From NCBI GenBank assembly GCA_951812575.1, contig OX638322.1, forward strand, positions 3,352,501 to 3,416,500: a stretch of 64,000 bases of DNA. The letters run 5' to 3'. Below are positions 44,550-51,861 of the stretch, one piece after another (positions within the stretch are counted from its first letter, which is position 1; each line of letters starts with the position of its first letter). Source of the stretch: Candidatus Binatia bacterium (GTDB lineage Bacteria; Desulfobacterota; Binatia; Bin18). Made by a program: the position numbers and the translations under genes. The notes under the pieces were generated by a model, which saw only the letters and a program-made list of their open reading frames with translations, was not told where the DNA came from and did no database searches.

Positions 44550-46232
44550 TTAGTGGGCGAAACTCGCCGCAGCGATAACCTCGTCGATGATTCTTTGCAG
44601 CGTCGTCTCCAAGTGCGTGGCTGCATCGACGGCCTTTTGGACAGCATCGGGATAGTCAGTGATGCTCTGCCCAAAGGGCTCTGGGATGGCGATGATCGCC
44701 GCCATGGCGTCACGGATCGCCATCCGGACCTCCGCGTCCAGGGCCGAGTCTTGATCGGCGACAAAATCCGTCACCCCCATCGAGGTGCTGTCGGTCTGAT
44801 CAAAACGGCCCTCATAGACGTTGTTGATACTGCGCACGTTGTTGAGGAAGTCGATCCTGGAGTTATTGCTGTAGCGCGACTCTTCTTCCTCGTTGCTCCC
44901 TGCTGCTAAGGGATCGCCTATTTTTGCTCCAGCGAGTTCCGCTGCAATCCCGACCATGCTCTCGACCAGCGTCTGCATGGCCGATCTCTGGTCGGTGTAG
45001 TCCGTACTGCCCCGGCCGGCCAGGGCGAGTTCGTGCACATAGTTGCCACCTTCCGGGTCCCAACTGTCACGGAGTGCCTGGGTATGGCTGACAAACTCCT
45101 CAACCACCCTCCGCGCGTAGGCCCTCCTGCGTTCGTCGGTGTGGAGGGCGTTCACAATCGCGGCCGGGTCGGTGTTGCCGTTCATGTCCTGGAACAGCAG
45201 ATATTCCAGGGCATGGAAGCCCTGAACGTCGTCAGCAAGCTCGACGGTCGCAATGTCAGCGCTGGACGCGATGATGGCTTCGAGATCAGTGACATTAAGC
45301 GGCCAAGTGTCCAGGAAGGGGTCGTGTTCGTCCGTGTCCACCGGCCCAAACAGAAACGCCTCGCTCTGCTCCCAGGGGACGCGCGCATCCCGCCAGGCAT
45401 GTTGGACAGCGGGCAGCAGGGCAATCGCATCAGCCTCGCTTGCAGCACTTGTCCCGACCAGGGAATAGACCGCTGCACACAGGGTGTCCACGGACGCCTG
45501 CCTCTGAGATGGGTCCGGGCATTCCGACGCCATATGCAGCGCGTCATAGGTGTCGAAAATGGCGGCGGCGACATCCGCTAGGATTTGGCTTGCATCAAAA
45601 GACGCCGTCGGATCACCAGGCTCTTGCGCCGACGAGATCTGAAAGGATTGCAGACCGGTCTGATAGTTGAGGTCGATATCGACGGTCGCGGTCATGCCAC
45701 TGGCTTTGTCCGTGACCTCAATCCCGCTCACGACAATTTTGTCCCTCTCAATACTGGCCGAAGCCGCGTCGAGATCAACGGCGCTGAGAAATTCCGAGTC
45801 GGCGGGAACAACAACGGTGACAGCATGATCGACGACCACAGGGTCTTCGCCGTTGGCGCTGACTTCTACGCCAATGGTATGCACCCCGGCCGGAAGATTC
45901 GCATAGTTGAATAACAGCCCATAGCCGGTTTCCAGTGGGGCGTTCGGGTGAGCAGGATGAGCTTGGACATCTGGACGCGGGCCACAACACGGGATTTCTT
46001 CACGTGTTTCTCCGTTCAGACGCATTTTGACAGTCACGGCAACTCCTTCAGTCGAATAGGCCCAGCCCGAAATCGCGGTAATACCCGAGGCAGTGCCTCC
46101 GGATTTTGGATTTCCCAGATATACTTTAATGGCGGCGAAACTCGGCACGCTGACAAGCAGGGCGAGAAAAAAAACGCTCAGACCGAGCAGCCATTTCCAA
46201 GTCGATATGGTGAAAGGTTGAGATGCGGTCAT
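44550..46232 (-). CDS. Imelysin (peptidase M75-like, iron-regulated) with extra N-terminal domain
   Basis: 560 residues with signal peptide (1-33). Residues about 35-142 share the domain seen in the downstream di-heme protein (SGWAYSTEGV, IPCCG with Cys82-Cys83, GVHTIGVEV). The imelysin part (about 215-550) has HAWRDARVPWEQSEAFLFGP and the metal-site motif GFHALEYLLF (338-347). Imelysins occur in iron-uptake loci and lie at the outer or periplasmic face; whether they are peptidases or iron-binding adapters is debated. AAGGAG precedes the ATG. Confidence 0.9.
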   Translation of the reverse strand: MTASQPFTISTWKWLLGLSVFFLALLVSVPSFAAIKVYLGNPKSGGTASGITAISGWAYSTEGVAVTVKMRLNGETREEIPCCGPRPDVQAHPAHPNAPLETGYGLLFNYANLPAGVHTIGVEVSANGEDPVVVDHAVTVVVPADSEFLSAVDLDAASASIERDKIVVSGIEVTDKASGMTATVDIDLNYQTGLQSFQISSAQEPGDPTASFDASQILADVAAAIFDTYDALHMASECPDPSQRQASVDTLCAAVYSLVGTSAASEADAIALLPAVQHAWRDARVPWEQSEAFLFGPVDTDEHDPFLDTWPLNVTDLEAIIASSADIATVELADDVQGFHALEYLLFQDMNGNTDPAAIVNALHTDERRRAYARRVVEEFVSHTQALRDSWDPEGGNYVHELALAGRGSTDYTDQRSAMQTLVESMVGIAAELAGAKIGDPLAAGSNEEEESRYSNNSRIDFLNNVRSINNVYEGRFDQTDSTSMGVTDFVADQDSALDAEVRMAIRDAMAAIIAIPEPFGQSITDYPDAVQKAVDAATHLETTLQRIIDEVIAAASFAH

Positions 46233-46418
46233 TCTGTGTACTCCTTGTTTGTGTCTGCTGTTGTGTTGTCCGCCTGCCCGGTCGGAGCTGGGCGGGATTC
46301 TCGATACGTCGCTTCTGGTGAAATGTTATGGTCCGGCCATTCGGTACGCTCCTTTTTCCGCATGACGTTGTGTTGCCCGCCTGTCCCTGTTCATGCCCCC
46401 GCTCGGTAAGAGAAGGAG

Positions 46419-46481
46419 AGGGTCCCTAGGCGAGGAGGGATTCCCTAGGGACCCTGGGAGGAGGAGAGGGGGACTCCTCCC
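46419..46481. repeat. Two adjacent perfect hairpins
   Basis: AGGGTCCCTAGG (46419-46430) pairs with CCTAGGGACCCT (46444-46455), 12 bp and 13-base loop. GGGAGGAG (46456-46463) then pairs with CTCCTCCC (46474-46481), 8 bp. They stand between the small gene at 46486 and imelysin. Neither is followed by a T tract, so they may slow transcription, protect mRNA ends or be protein-binding sites. Confidence 0.55.
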
Positions 46482-46485
46482 GCTG

Positions 46486-46767
46486 CTACTGTAAGAAGGC
46501 CTGCTCGGGCGAGAACGGTTCTTCAGCCCGTTCTCGCCAGCGGACTGCGCGGGCAGCATATTCTTCGGCCATACGAACAGAGGCCAGGTTCGGGCGCATG
46601 GCCAGCAGCAAATAGTGAAAAGCAATGCTGCGGGCGGTCTGAGCCGATGGAGAACGCTGATAGCGCTCTTCCAGCCATACGGCTGCCGATAGGAAGACTT
46701 GGAAAGGAACGAGGTTCGCTTGGTGACGAAGTTGCCAGGCTTCAGCAGTGAACGGATCGCGGAACAT
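46486..46767 (-). CDS. Small protein of unknown function, 93 residues
   Basis: Helical and Ala/Glu/Arg rich: ARSIAFHYLLLAMRPNLASVRMAEEYAARAVRWRERA suggests one or two TPR-like helix pairs. No signal peptide. GGAGGG stands five bases before the ATG, a convincing start. It precedes the imelysin gene by 253 bp (occupied by hairpins) on the same strand. I do not recognise the family. Confidence 0.65.
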   Translation of the reverse strand: MFRDPFTAEAWQLRHQANLVPFQVFLSAAVWLEERYQRSPSAQTARSIAFHYLLLAMRPNLASVRMAEEYAARAVRWRERAEEPFSPEQAFLQ

Positions 46768-46941
46768 TCTACCCTCCGATGAAACGGATACCCGAGTGCG
46801 TTTTGCGCTGGGCTCTGGGTTGGGACCGCGGGCCGCTGTATGCTCAGGGAAGGTTGTTGAGTGTTTTGTTACAGCATCGTCGATTGTCGCAATTCTCTAA
46901 TGTTGGGTATGTGAGGTCCAATGTGAACTGGTTTCCAATAT

Positions 46942-47103
46942 ATGTCGTTCCGCCGCGTGGACGACCTGAGCCAAGTCCACAAAATGCTCTGTACGGAACG
47001 AAAGGCAGGTGTGCCCAACCTGAAGATAGACATGTCCTTGCGGGCAGACGCGCGCCGTAATGCCAGCGTCATTGGTAAAGACCTTCGCAAACTGACCCTG
47101 TAG
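46942..47103 (+). CDS. Possible small protein, 53 residues
   Basis: An ATG opens a 53-codon frame (MSFRRVDDLSQVHKML and a C-terminus RNASVIGKDLRKLTL) with protein-like composition, but there is no good ribosome-binding site and no family I can name. It may be a decayed gene. Otherwise 46768-47150 holds nothing I can support. Confidence 0.2.
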   Translation: MSFRRVDDLSQVHKMLCTERKAGVPNLKIDMSLRADARRNASVIGKDLRKLTL

Positions 47104-47154
47104 GTCTTGCTCGTGTGCCTGTTATCCGGGCTATAGGGCGTTATTCGGGTCATA

Positions 47155-47206
47155 TTGAAAGTGAATTTCAAAATCATTGCGATGTCTAGTTGAAAATGAT
47201 TTTCAA
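47155..47206. promoter_or_regulatory. Tandem Fur boxes upstream of the ferritin-like gene
   Basis: TTGAAAATGATTTTCAA (47190-47206) is a perfect 8-1-8 palindrome matching the 7-1-7 Fur site form. TTGAAA and TTTCAA arms at 47155-47171 form a weaker second site 35 bp upstream, in near-identical helical phase. Both lie well upstream of the promoter at 47240-47268, the geometry known for Fur-activated ferritin genes. Confidence 0.65.
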
Positions 47207-47239
47207 AATCAATTCTTCAATAAAATCAATAACTTAGAG

Positions 47240-47268
47240 TTGACAAGGGTCATCCGAATGTGTATAGT
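47240..47268 (+). promoter_or_regulatory. Strong sigma-70-type promoter for the ferritin-like gene
   Basis: TTGACA (47240-47245), a 17-base spacer and TATAGT (47263-47268). Transcription should start near 47275, about 40 bases before the ATG at 47315, which has a CAAGGAGG ribosome-binding site. Confidence 0.8.
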
Positions 47269-47314
47269 GTATTCATCGTTGGTTGATTAATTCTCGTAAC
47301 CAAGGAGGTCTCTC

Positions 47315-47776
47315 ATGGATACCCAAAAAGTTATTGCCGCATTGAATAAGGCCGTTACCCTTGAACACGCCGCGACCCTCCAATACCAGCAGCACGCTCT
47401 CTTAGTGAACGGTCTGTGGCGTAAGGTCTTTACTGATTTCTTTGAGGGCCAAAGCAAGACCGCGCTGTCCCATGCCCATACGTTTGGCCAAAAGATTGTT
47501 TCCCTGGGTGGTGTCCCCTCAGTTGAGATTGGGACGACGGTACACCAGTCAACCGACCTGGAAGAAATGCTACAGCAGGACCTGGCGCTCGAAAAAGAGG
47601 CCATGCAGGCATATCTGGAAGCCCATGCGCTGGCCGAAGGCAATGTCGCCCTGTGCTCCATGCTTGAGAACCATATCGAAGGCGAGCAGGAGGACATTGA
47701 AGAATTGGAGATGTACCTGGGCATGGTGAAAACGAAAAATGTTGAGCCTGAGGTCACGCTCCGTCGGGTGAAATGA
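47315..47776 (+). CDS. Ferritin-like / bacterioferritin-type protein
   Basis: 153-residue four-helix bundle. Likely diiron ligands are Glu in TLEHAATLQYQQHA, Glu and His in DFFEGQSKTALSHAHTF, Glu in DLALEKEAMQAY and Glu in ENHIEGEQEDIEELE. Size and pattern match bacterioferritin/DPS-like ferritin domains; the heme-binding Met of Bfr is not evident. It should store or detoxify iron in the cytoplasm. A strong promoter with upstream Fur boxes suggests activation when iron is sufficient. Confidence 0.87.
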   Translation: MDTQKVIAALNKAVTLEHAATLQYQQHALLVNGLWRKVFTDFFEGQSKTALSHAHTFGQKIVSLGGVPSVEIGTTVHQSTDLEEMLQQDLALEKEAMQAYLEAHALAEGNVALCSMLENHIEGEQEDIEELEMYLGMVKTKNVEPEVTLRRVK

Positions 47777-47801
47777 CCACTGCATCGCTTGGTGTTTTCG
47801 T

Positions 47802-47835
47802 GGGCGGTCGCTTCATTGGGGCCGCCCATTTTCTT
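47802..47835 (+). terminator. Terminator after the ferritin-like gene
   Basis: GGGCGGT (47802-47808) pairs with GCCGCCC (47821-47827) with one G-U pair, followed by ATTTTCTT. The 7-bp stem and U-rich tail fit an intrinsic terminator; it lies between two convergent genes. Confidence 0.6.
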
Positions 47836-47853
47836 GTCCGGATTCGCATTGTC

Positions 47854-48060
47854 CTACTGCGGTTTGGGCGACCGCATCGTGACCGTCCGCCATGTCGAAG
47901 CGGTTTTCCAGGGAATGATAACAACCCGCTTACAGCGTCGACACTTGAGCTCTATGCCATCAGCGTGTTGCCTGGCTAACAGACTCCCGCACGGACATCG
48001 ACATTCATAAACAATGTGAACATCAGTAATAGACTTGGAAGTCTGGCCTGTTTCGTTCAT
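47854..48060 (-). CDS. Com-like zinc-finger protein, Fur-controlled
   Basis: 68 residues. A four-Cys zinc site is formed by YECRCPCGSLLARQ and IELKCRRCKRVV, the pattern of phage Mu Com and of small Com-family proteins often found in bacterial iron loci near siderophore receptors. It may bind nucleic acid. A perfect 27-bp palindrome begins three bases before the ATG, leaving no room for a ribosome-binding site. With a TTGACA at 48098-48093 and a weak -10 (TTCAAT, 19-base spacer), transcription would begin at or next to the ATG, so the mRNA may be leaderless. Confidence 0.72.
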   Translation of the reverse strand: MNETGQTSKSITDVHIVYECRCPCGSLLARQHADGIELKCRRCKRVVIIPWKTASTWRTVTMRSPKPQ

Positions 48061-48063
48061 AGA

Positions 48064-48090
48064 TGAAATTGAAAATCATTTTCAATTTCA
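48064..48090. promoter_or_regulatory. 27-bp perfect Fur-type palindrome
   Basis: Arms TGAAATTGAAAAT and ATTTTCAATTTCA (13 bp each) around one C. This is the longest and most perfect of the Fur-type sites here. It lies between a -35 (TTGACA on the minus strand, 48098-48093) and the start of the Com-like gene. The length would allow two overlapping Fur dimers. Confidence 0.8.
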
Positions 48091-48188
48091 ATTGTCAATA
48101 CCCTGATATTGAGGTTTATCGGCAGCATATAGTGGCGTCGTTGCGCGCAGGAAAAGGAATCGATACTATCGGCAGCCCACATTGATAC

Positions 48189-48277
48189 GGAGAGGTGGCC
48201 GAGTGGTCGAAGGCGCTCGCCTGCTAAGCGAGTGTACGTTTAATCGCGTACCGAGGGTTCGAATCCCTCCCTCTCCG
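48189..48277 (+). tRNA. tRNA-Ser (anticodon GCU)
   Basis: 89-base class II tRNA with long variable arm. The acceptor stem GGAGAGG pairs with CCTCTCC, the discriminator is G, the anticodon loop CTGCTAA reads AGC/AGU codons, and the T arm is GAGGG-TTCGAAT-CCCTC. CCA is not encoded. Confidence 0.96.
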
Positions 48278-48363
48278 TTCCGACCGACGTTGCGGTTTCC
48301 TTCCCGCGTGTGGTAAGAAGGAGGCTCTGTCGAATTGTCCTCACGTTCAGGTTTCCTACCTAC

Positions 48364-48438
48364 GCGCCCTTAGCTCAGTCCGGATAGAGCGGCAGACTAC
48401 GAATCTGTAGGTCGGAGGTTCGAATCCTCCAGGGCGCG
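48364..48438 (+). tRNA. tRNA-Arg (anticodon ACG)
   Basis: 75-base tRNA. The acceptor stem GCGCCCT pairs with AGGGCGC, discriminator G. The anticodon loop CTACGAA gives ACG, whose A34 would be edited to inosine by TadA to read CGU, CGC and CGA. T arm GGAGG-TTCGAAT-CCTCC. A T-rich stretch follows (CTTTTTCCTTTT). Confidence 0.96.
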
Positions 48439-48581
48439 CTTTTTCCTTTTGTTTCAGGCAATATCCAGCTCCATTCGTTGTGGTGACACTTGGAAACACG
48501 GTTACCCTTGCGCTTTATCCCTTTTTCATATTTACAAACCTGAGGGGAAGCAAAATAACCCGACTCGAGAAAGGGGGACGT

Positions 48582-49046
48582 ATGGTTGACGAGAAGCGAG
48601 GAATGATCGCCGGTATTGCGTTGCTGCTCTTATGCGTAACCGGCGCAGCCTATGGGGACGACTTGGATGATGTGAGAGCGGTCTTTAACGCAGACATGAA
48701 GCGTTTTAATGCACAGGATGCATCGGCTTTTTCTGTGAACGCGCACGATGATGTGGTGCTGTTCGGCATGTTGTCTCCCTTTGCCGTCAAGGGCAGAGCA
48801 GCCATAACGGACATGCTGGAAGGATTCTTTGCCGATAGCGAACGCGTTATCTTTACGCCGATCAATCCCGAATTCCGCATTATCGGCGCGAGTGCCTTGG
48901 CCTGGGGGCATTTTACGAATACCGAGGTACCGGCCGTTGGGCCGCGCGAGGTGATCCATGGTCGATACACATTCACCTACGCAAAAAGAGATGGGAAATG
49001 GGTCTTGGTCGGGCTGCATTTCTCTCCACTCGGGGTCGAAGAGTAA
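48582..49046 (+). CDS. Exported SnoaL-like / DUF4440-type protein 1
   Basis: 154 residues with a signal peptide (about 1-25, GMIAGIALLLLCVTGAAYG). The NTF2-like fold is shown by VRAVFNADMKRFNAQDASAFSVNAHDDVVLFGMLSPFAVKGRAAI, then WGHFTNTEVP, then HGRYTFTYAKRDGKWVLVGLHFSPL. Such domains bind small molecules or act as isomerases; no catalytic residues can be assigned. The ATG at 48582 directly precedes the signal peptide. A paralogue follows 12 bp on. Confidence 0.8.
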   Translation: MVDEKRGMIAGIALLLLCVTGAAYGDDLDDVRAVFNADMKRFNAQDASAFSVNAHDDVVLFGMLSPFAVKGRAAITDMLEGFFADSERVIFTPINPEFRIIGASALAWGHFTNTEVPAVGPREVIHGRYTFTYAKRDGKWVLVGLHFSPLGVEE

Positions 49047-49058
49047 AGGAGGGGTGCA

Positions 49059-49547
49059 ATGAGAAACCAGGAAAAAAGGACCATGAGTTGGAGATGTGTG
49101 CTTGTTGTCGCCGTTGTCTTGGTGCTTGGGAGTATCGTCTCGGAGAGCGCTGCCCAGCAGACGCGAGATGCCTTGATTCAGAGATTTGGGGAGGAAATAC
49201 AGGCAATTAACGGGAAAGACCTCAACGACGTGATGGCCCACGTCCACGAGGAGGTCGTCTTGTTTGGTTTATACTCCCCGTTTCCTGCCGTGGGTAAAGC
49301 GGCCTTTCACCAGGCCGTACAAGACTACTTTGACTCCTTTGAAGAGGCGAACCTCAACCCGGCGCATGAAGAATATATGGTTATCGGGGAGACCGGAGTT
49401 GCCTGGGGGCTGTATCAACTGACGACCAAGCCGAAGGACGGTATGGAGCAGACGGTGAATGGGCAGTACATGTTCACGTATGCGCGTCCTTCGGGACAAT
49501 GGGAGATTGTGAGCTGGCACTTCTCTCCTCTCCCTGGCGGAAACTAA
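49059..49547 (+). CDS. Exported SnoaL-like / DUF4440-type protein 2
   Basis: 162 residues, paralogue of the upstream gene: signal peptide (about 1-31), IQRFGEEIQAINGKDLNDVMAHVHEEVVLFGLYSPFPAVGKAAF, VAWGLYQLTTKP, and NGQYMFTYARPSGQWEIVSWHFSPL. GGAGGGG precedes the ATG. The pair arose by tandem duplication and has diverged well beyond recent copies. Another ATG at 49083 is possible. Confidence 0.8.
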   Translation: MRNQEKRTMSWRCVLVVAVVLVLGSIVSESAAQQTRDALIQRFGEEIQAINGKDLNDVMAHVHEEVVLFGLYSPFPAVGKAAFHQAVQDYFDSFEEANLNPAHEEYMVIGETGVAWGLYQLTTKPKDGMEQTVNGQYMFTYARPSGQWEIVSWHFSPLPGGN

Positions 49548-49595
49548 ATCAAAACGTTGGCCGTCTGTATAGGTGGAACCGAAGCGTGACCTTTT

Positions 49596-49630
49596 GACCC
49601 CTCCCGCCATGGTTCCTGGCGGGAAGGGTC
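49596..49630. repeat. Long hairpin between the SnoaL-like pair and the hydrolase gene
   Basis: GACCC and TCCCGCCA pair with TGGCGGGA and GGGTC with one C/A mismatch and a seven-base loop (13 bp paired). No T tract on the plus strand. May be a weak terminator for the SnoaL-like pair. Confidence 0.45.
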
Positions 49631-49798
49631 CTGCGTTACCGCCGGGGCTGTTTGCTCTTCTCCTCGCCTCCCCCGTCAGGCCCGATAGTTGTGTAAACGT
49701 AGTCCGCATCACCCTTATTCGGCGGCGTGCTCTTTCCATCCCGAACGGGGTGTGGTAGGGGTGGCCGTTCTGCATACAAAAGGAAAGGAGACACTGCC

Positions 49799-50590
49799 TT
49801 GGCAGAGACACAATGGGAGGAAAAGAAAGTTAAAGTCGGGGACGCTGAGTTGACCGTTATTGAGGGTGGTTCCGGCAGCCCCCTGATCGTTCTGCATGAA
49901 GAACTCGGCCCCCCCGGGATTACAAACTGGCATAATGAACTGGCTCGTGACAATAGGGTCATGATCCCTTTACATCCAGGGTTCGGTCGGACCGAGCGCG
50001 TCGAGTGGGTGAGTAATATCCGTGACCTGGCTGGCTTATACGGTCGGGTGCTCCGCGAACAGAATCTCGTACCGGCAAATATCATCGGTTTTTCCCTGGG
50101 TGGATGGATCGCGGCCGAGATGGCGGCCTGCAACGCTGCTCAGTTCCGACGTATGGTGCTCGTGACGCCTTTTGGCATCCGCCCGCCGGAGGGATATATC
50201 GCGGACATGTTCCAGGTGACGGCGAAGGCCTACCTGGACGCGAGCGTGAAGGATATTGAAGGCACTCCAGAGTTCGCCAAGCTGTACGGCGGAGAACCCA
50301 CGCCGGAGCAGTTCGAGGCATGGGAAGACGCGCGGGCTGAAAGCGCACGCATTGCCTGGCAGCCGTATATGTTCAACCCCAGCTTGGGCCCCCTGCTTGC
50401 GTGCAGCGATGAAGTCAAGACGCTGATTATTTGGGGTCAGGACGACCAGATCGCTCCAGTGAGCGCGGCCGCGGTCTATCAGCAGTCCATTGCCGGGTCT
50501 GAACTGCTCGTGTTGGAGGGGTGTGGACATCGCCCCGAGGTTGAGCAGATGGATACGTTTGTTGAGAAGGTCCGGAGTTTTCTGGCCTAG
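49799..50590 (+). CDS. Alpha/beta hydrolase
   Basis: About 263 residues. The oxyanion loop is LHEELGPPG, the nucleophile elbow GFSLGG carries the Ser, the acid is in IIWGQDDQIAP, and the His in GCGHRPEVE. TTG 49799 is the likely start, with AAAGGAGA in front; the frame upstream is not protein-like. The substrate, an ester, epoxide or C-C bond, is unknown. It is convergent with the acyl-CoA dehydrogenase gene. Confidence 0.87.
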   Translation: MAETQWEEKKVKVGDAELTVIEGGSGSPLIVLHEELGPPGITNWHNELARDNRVMIPLHPGFGRTERVEWVSNIRDLAGLYGRVLREQNLVPANIIGFSLGGWIAAEMAACNAAQFRRMVLVTPFGIRPPEGYIADMFQVTAKAYLDASVKDIEGTPEFAKLYGGEPTPEQFEAWEDARAESARIAWQPYMFNPSLGPLLACSDEVKTLIIWGQDDQIAPVSAAAVYQQSIAGSELLVLEGCGHRPEVEQMDTFVEKVRSFLA

Positions 50591-50625
50591 GTTCAGCAGG
50601 GGTACGGCAGGCCGTGCCCCTGGTT

Positions 50626-51777
50626 CTATCGATACGAAGTATATTCCCGACCAAACGCTTCCCGGGCGACAATACCTTTCATAATTTCCGGCGTTCCGTC
50701 GCCGATTTCGAGCCCCACCACATCCCGCCAGCGCTGTTCGAGCGGGGATTCCATATTATAGCCGTAGTGCCCATGTAAGATCATACAGGCATGAATGGCC
50801 TCGGCCGCTGACTTCGGGCCAAACCATTTGACCATGGCGGCTTCCGCAGTGTGTTTGCGTCCCTGATCTTTGAGCCACAGACATTTATACGATAAGACCC
50901 GGGCGGACTCTAATAGCGTCAGATGTTCGGCAATTTGGAAGGCGACCCCTTCAAACGTTGCCAGCGGTTTGCCGAACACCTCCCGACCTTTTGTATATTC
51001 AATTGTTTCGTCAAGAGACTGCTGAGCCGCCCCAATACACGCCAGGGCAATGATCGCCCGGTTGAAATCAAAGGCGATCATTGCCTGATAAAAGCCCTCG
51101 CCCGGCTCGCCCACCATATTGCGCGCAGGCACCCGGACGCCATCGAAAAAGAGAGACCCGCGCTGGGTCAGTCGCTCTCCAGCGGCAAAATAGGGCTGGC
51201 GGGTGACTCCGGGAGCGTCGAGCGGAACCAGAAAGGCAGAAATCCCGCGTGCGCCGGCGTCACCAGTCCGGGCAAAGACAATGCACGCGTCCGCATACCC
51301 GGCAAAAGTGATGGAGGCCTTTTCTCCGCTAATGACATAATCGTCGCCCATTTTCTCTGCCCGGGTCGTGATATTGGCCGCGTCCGAACCCGCCCCCGGC
51401 TCTGTCAGGCCAAAGGCGATGACCGCCTCGCCAGCCGCGTGCCGGGGGAGCCATTCTGCCTGGACTTCCGGGTGGGCAAAGTCTGCCAACAGTTCGGAGG
51501 CAATGAGGCCAAGCTGAATATAGAGACTATAGTTGAAATCTCCCCGAGACAGTTCTTCGGCCATCACGCCGCAGGTCACATAGTCGGCCATAAGCCCACC
51601 AAACCGTTCTGGGACCCGCAGGCCAAAGACGCCGAGCTCGGCGGCTTCTTTGATGAGCGCGCGTGAAATGACCTCGCCCCGGTCCCAGCGATGGTAGTTG
51701 GGCGCCAGCTTATCTTTGGCGTATTGGCGGAGGGTCTGTTGCAGCAAGAGTTGGTCTTCTGAAAAGGCAAAATCCAT
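50626..51777 (-). CDS. Acyl-CoA dehydrogenase
   Basis: 383 residues, three-domain FAD enzyme. VIAFGLTEPGAGSDAANI is the FAD/acyl-CoA loop and GEKASITFAGYAD the second. The C-terminal helical domain has EAIHACMILHGHYGYNMESPLEQRWRDV. At the position of the catalytic Glu the segment reads DGTPEIMKGIVARE, with the Glu of TPEIM in place. The ATG at 51777 begins the family's MDFAFSEDQ. Substrate unknown. Confidence 0.93.
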   Translation of the reverse strand: MDFAFSEDQLLLQQTLRQYAKDKLAPNYHRWDRGEVISRALIKEAAELGVFGLRVPERFGGLMADYVTCGVMAEELSRGDFNYSLYIQLGLIASELLADFAHPEVQAEWLPRHAAGEAVIAFGLTEPGAGSDAANITTRAEKMGDDYVISGEKASITFAGYADACIVFARTGDAGARGISAFLVPLDAPGVTRQPYFAAGERLTQRGSLFFDGVRVPARNMVGEPGEGFYQAMIAFDFNRAIIALACIGAAQQSLDETIEYTKGREVFGKPLATFEGVAFQIAEHLTLLESARVLSYKCLWLKDQGRKHTAEAAMVKWFGPKSAAEAIHACMILHGHYGYNMESPLEQRWRDVVGLEIGDGTPEIMKGIVAREAFGREYTSYR

Positions 51778-51861
51778 AGCGGTATCCTTGGGCGGTCGGA
51801 CGTTTCTGTCCATGGTACGGACCGGAGCAAAGCCGTGCAAGGCGTGGCGGGAGAGACGAGC

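Noticed and set aside
49596..49630. Intrinsic terminator at the long GC stem
   Set aside because: Neither strand has a clear U tract right after the stem, so it is listed only as a hairpin.
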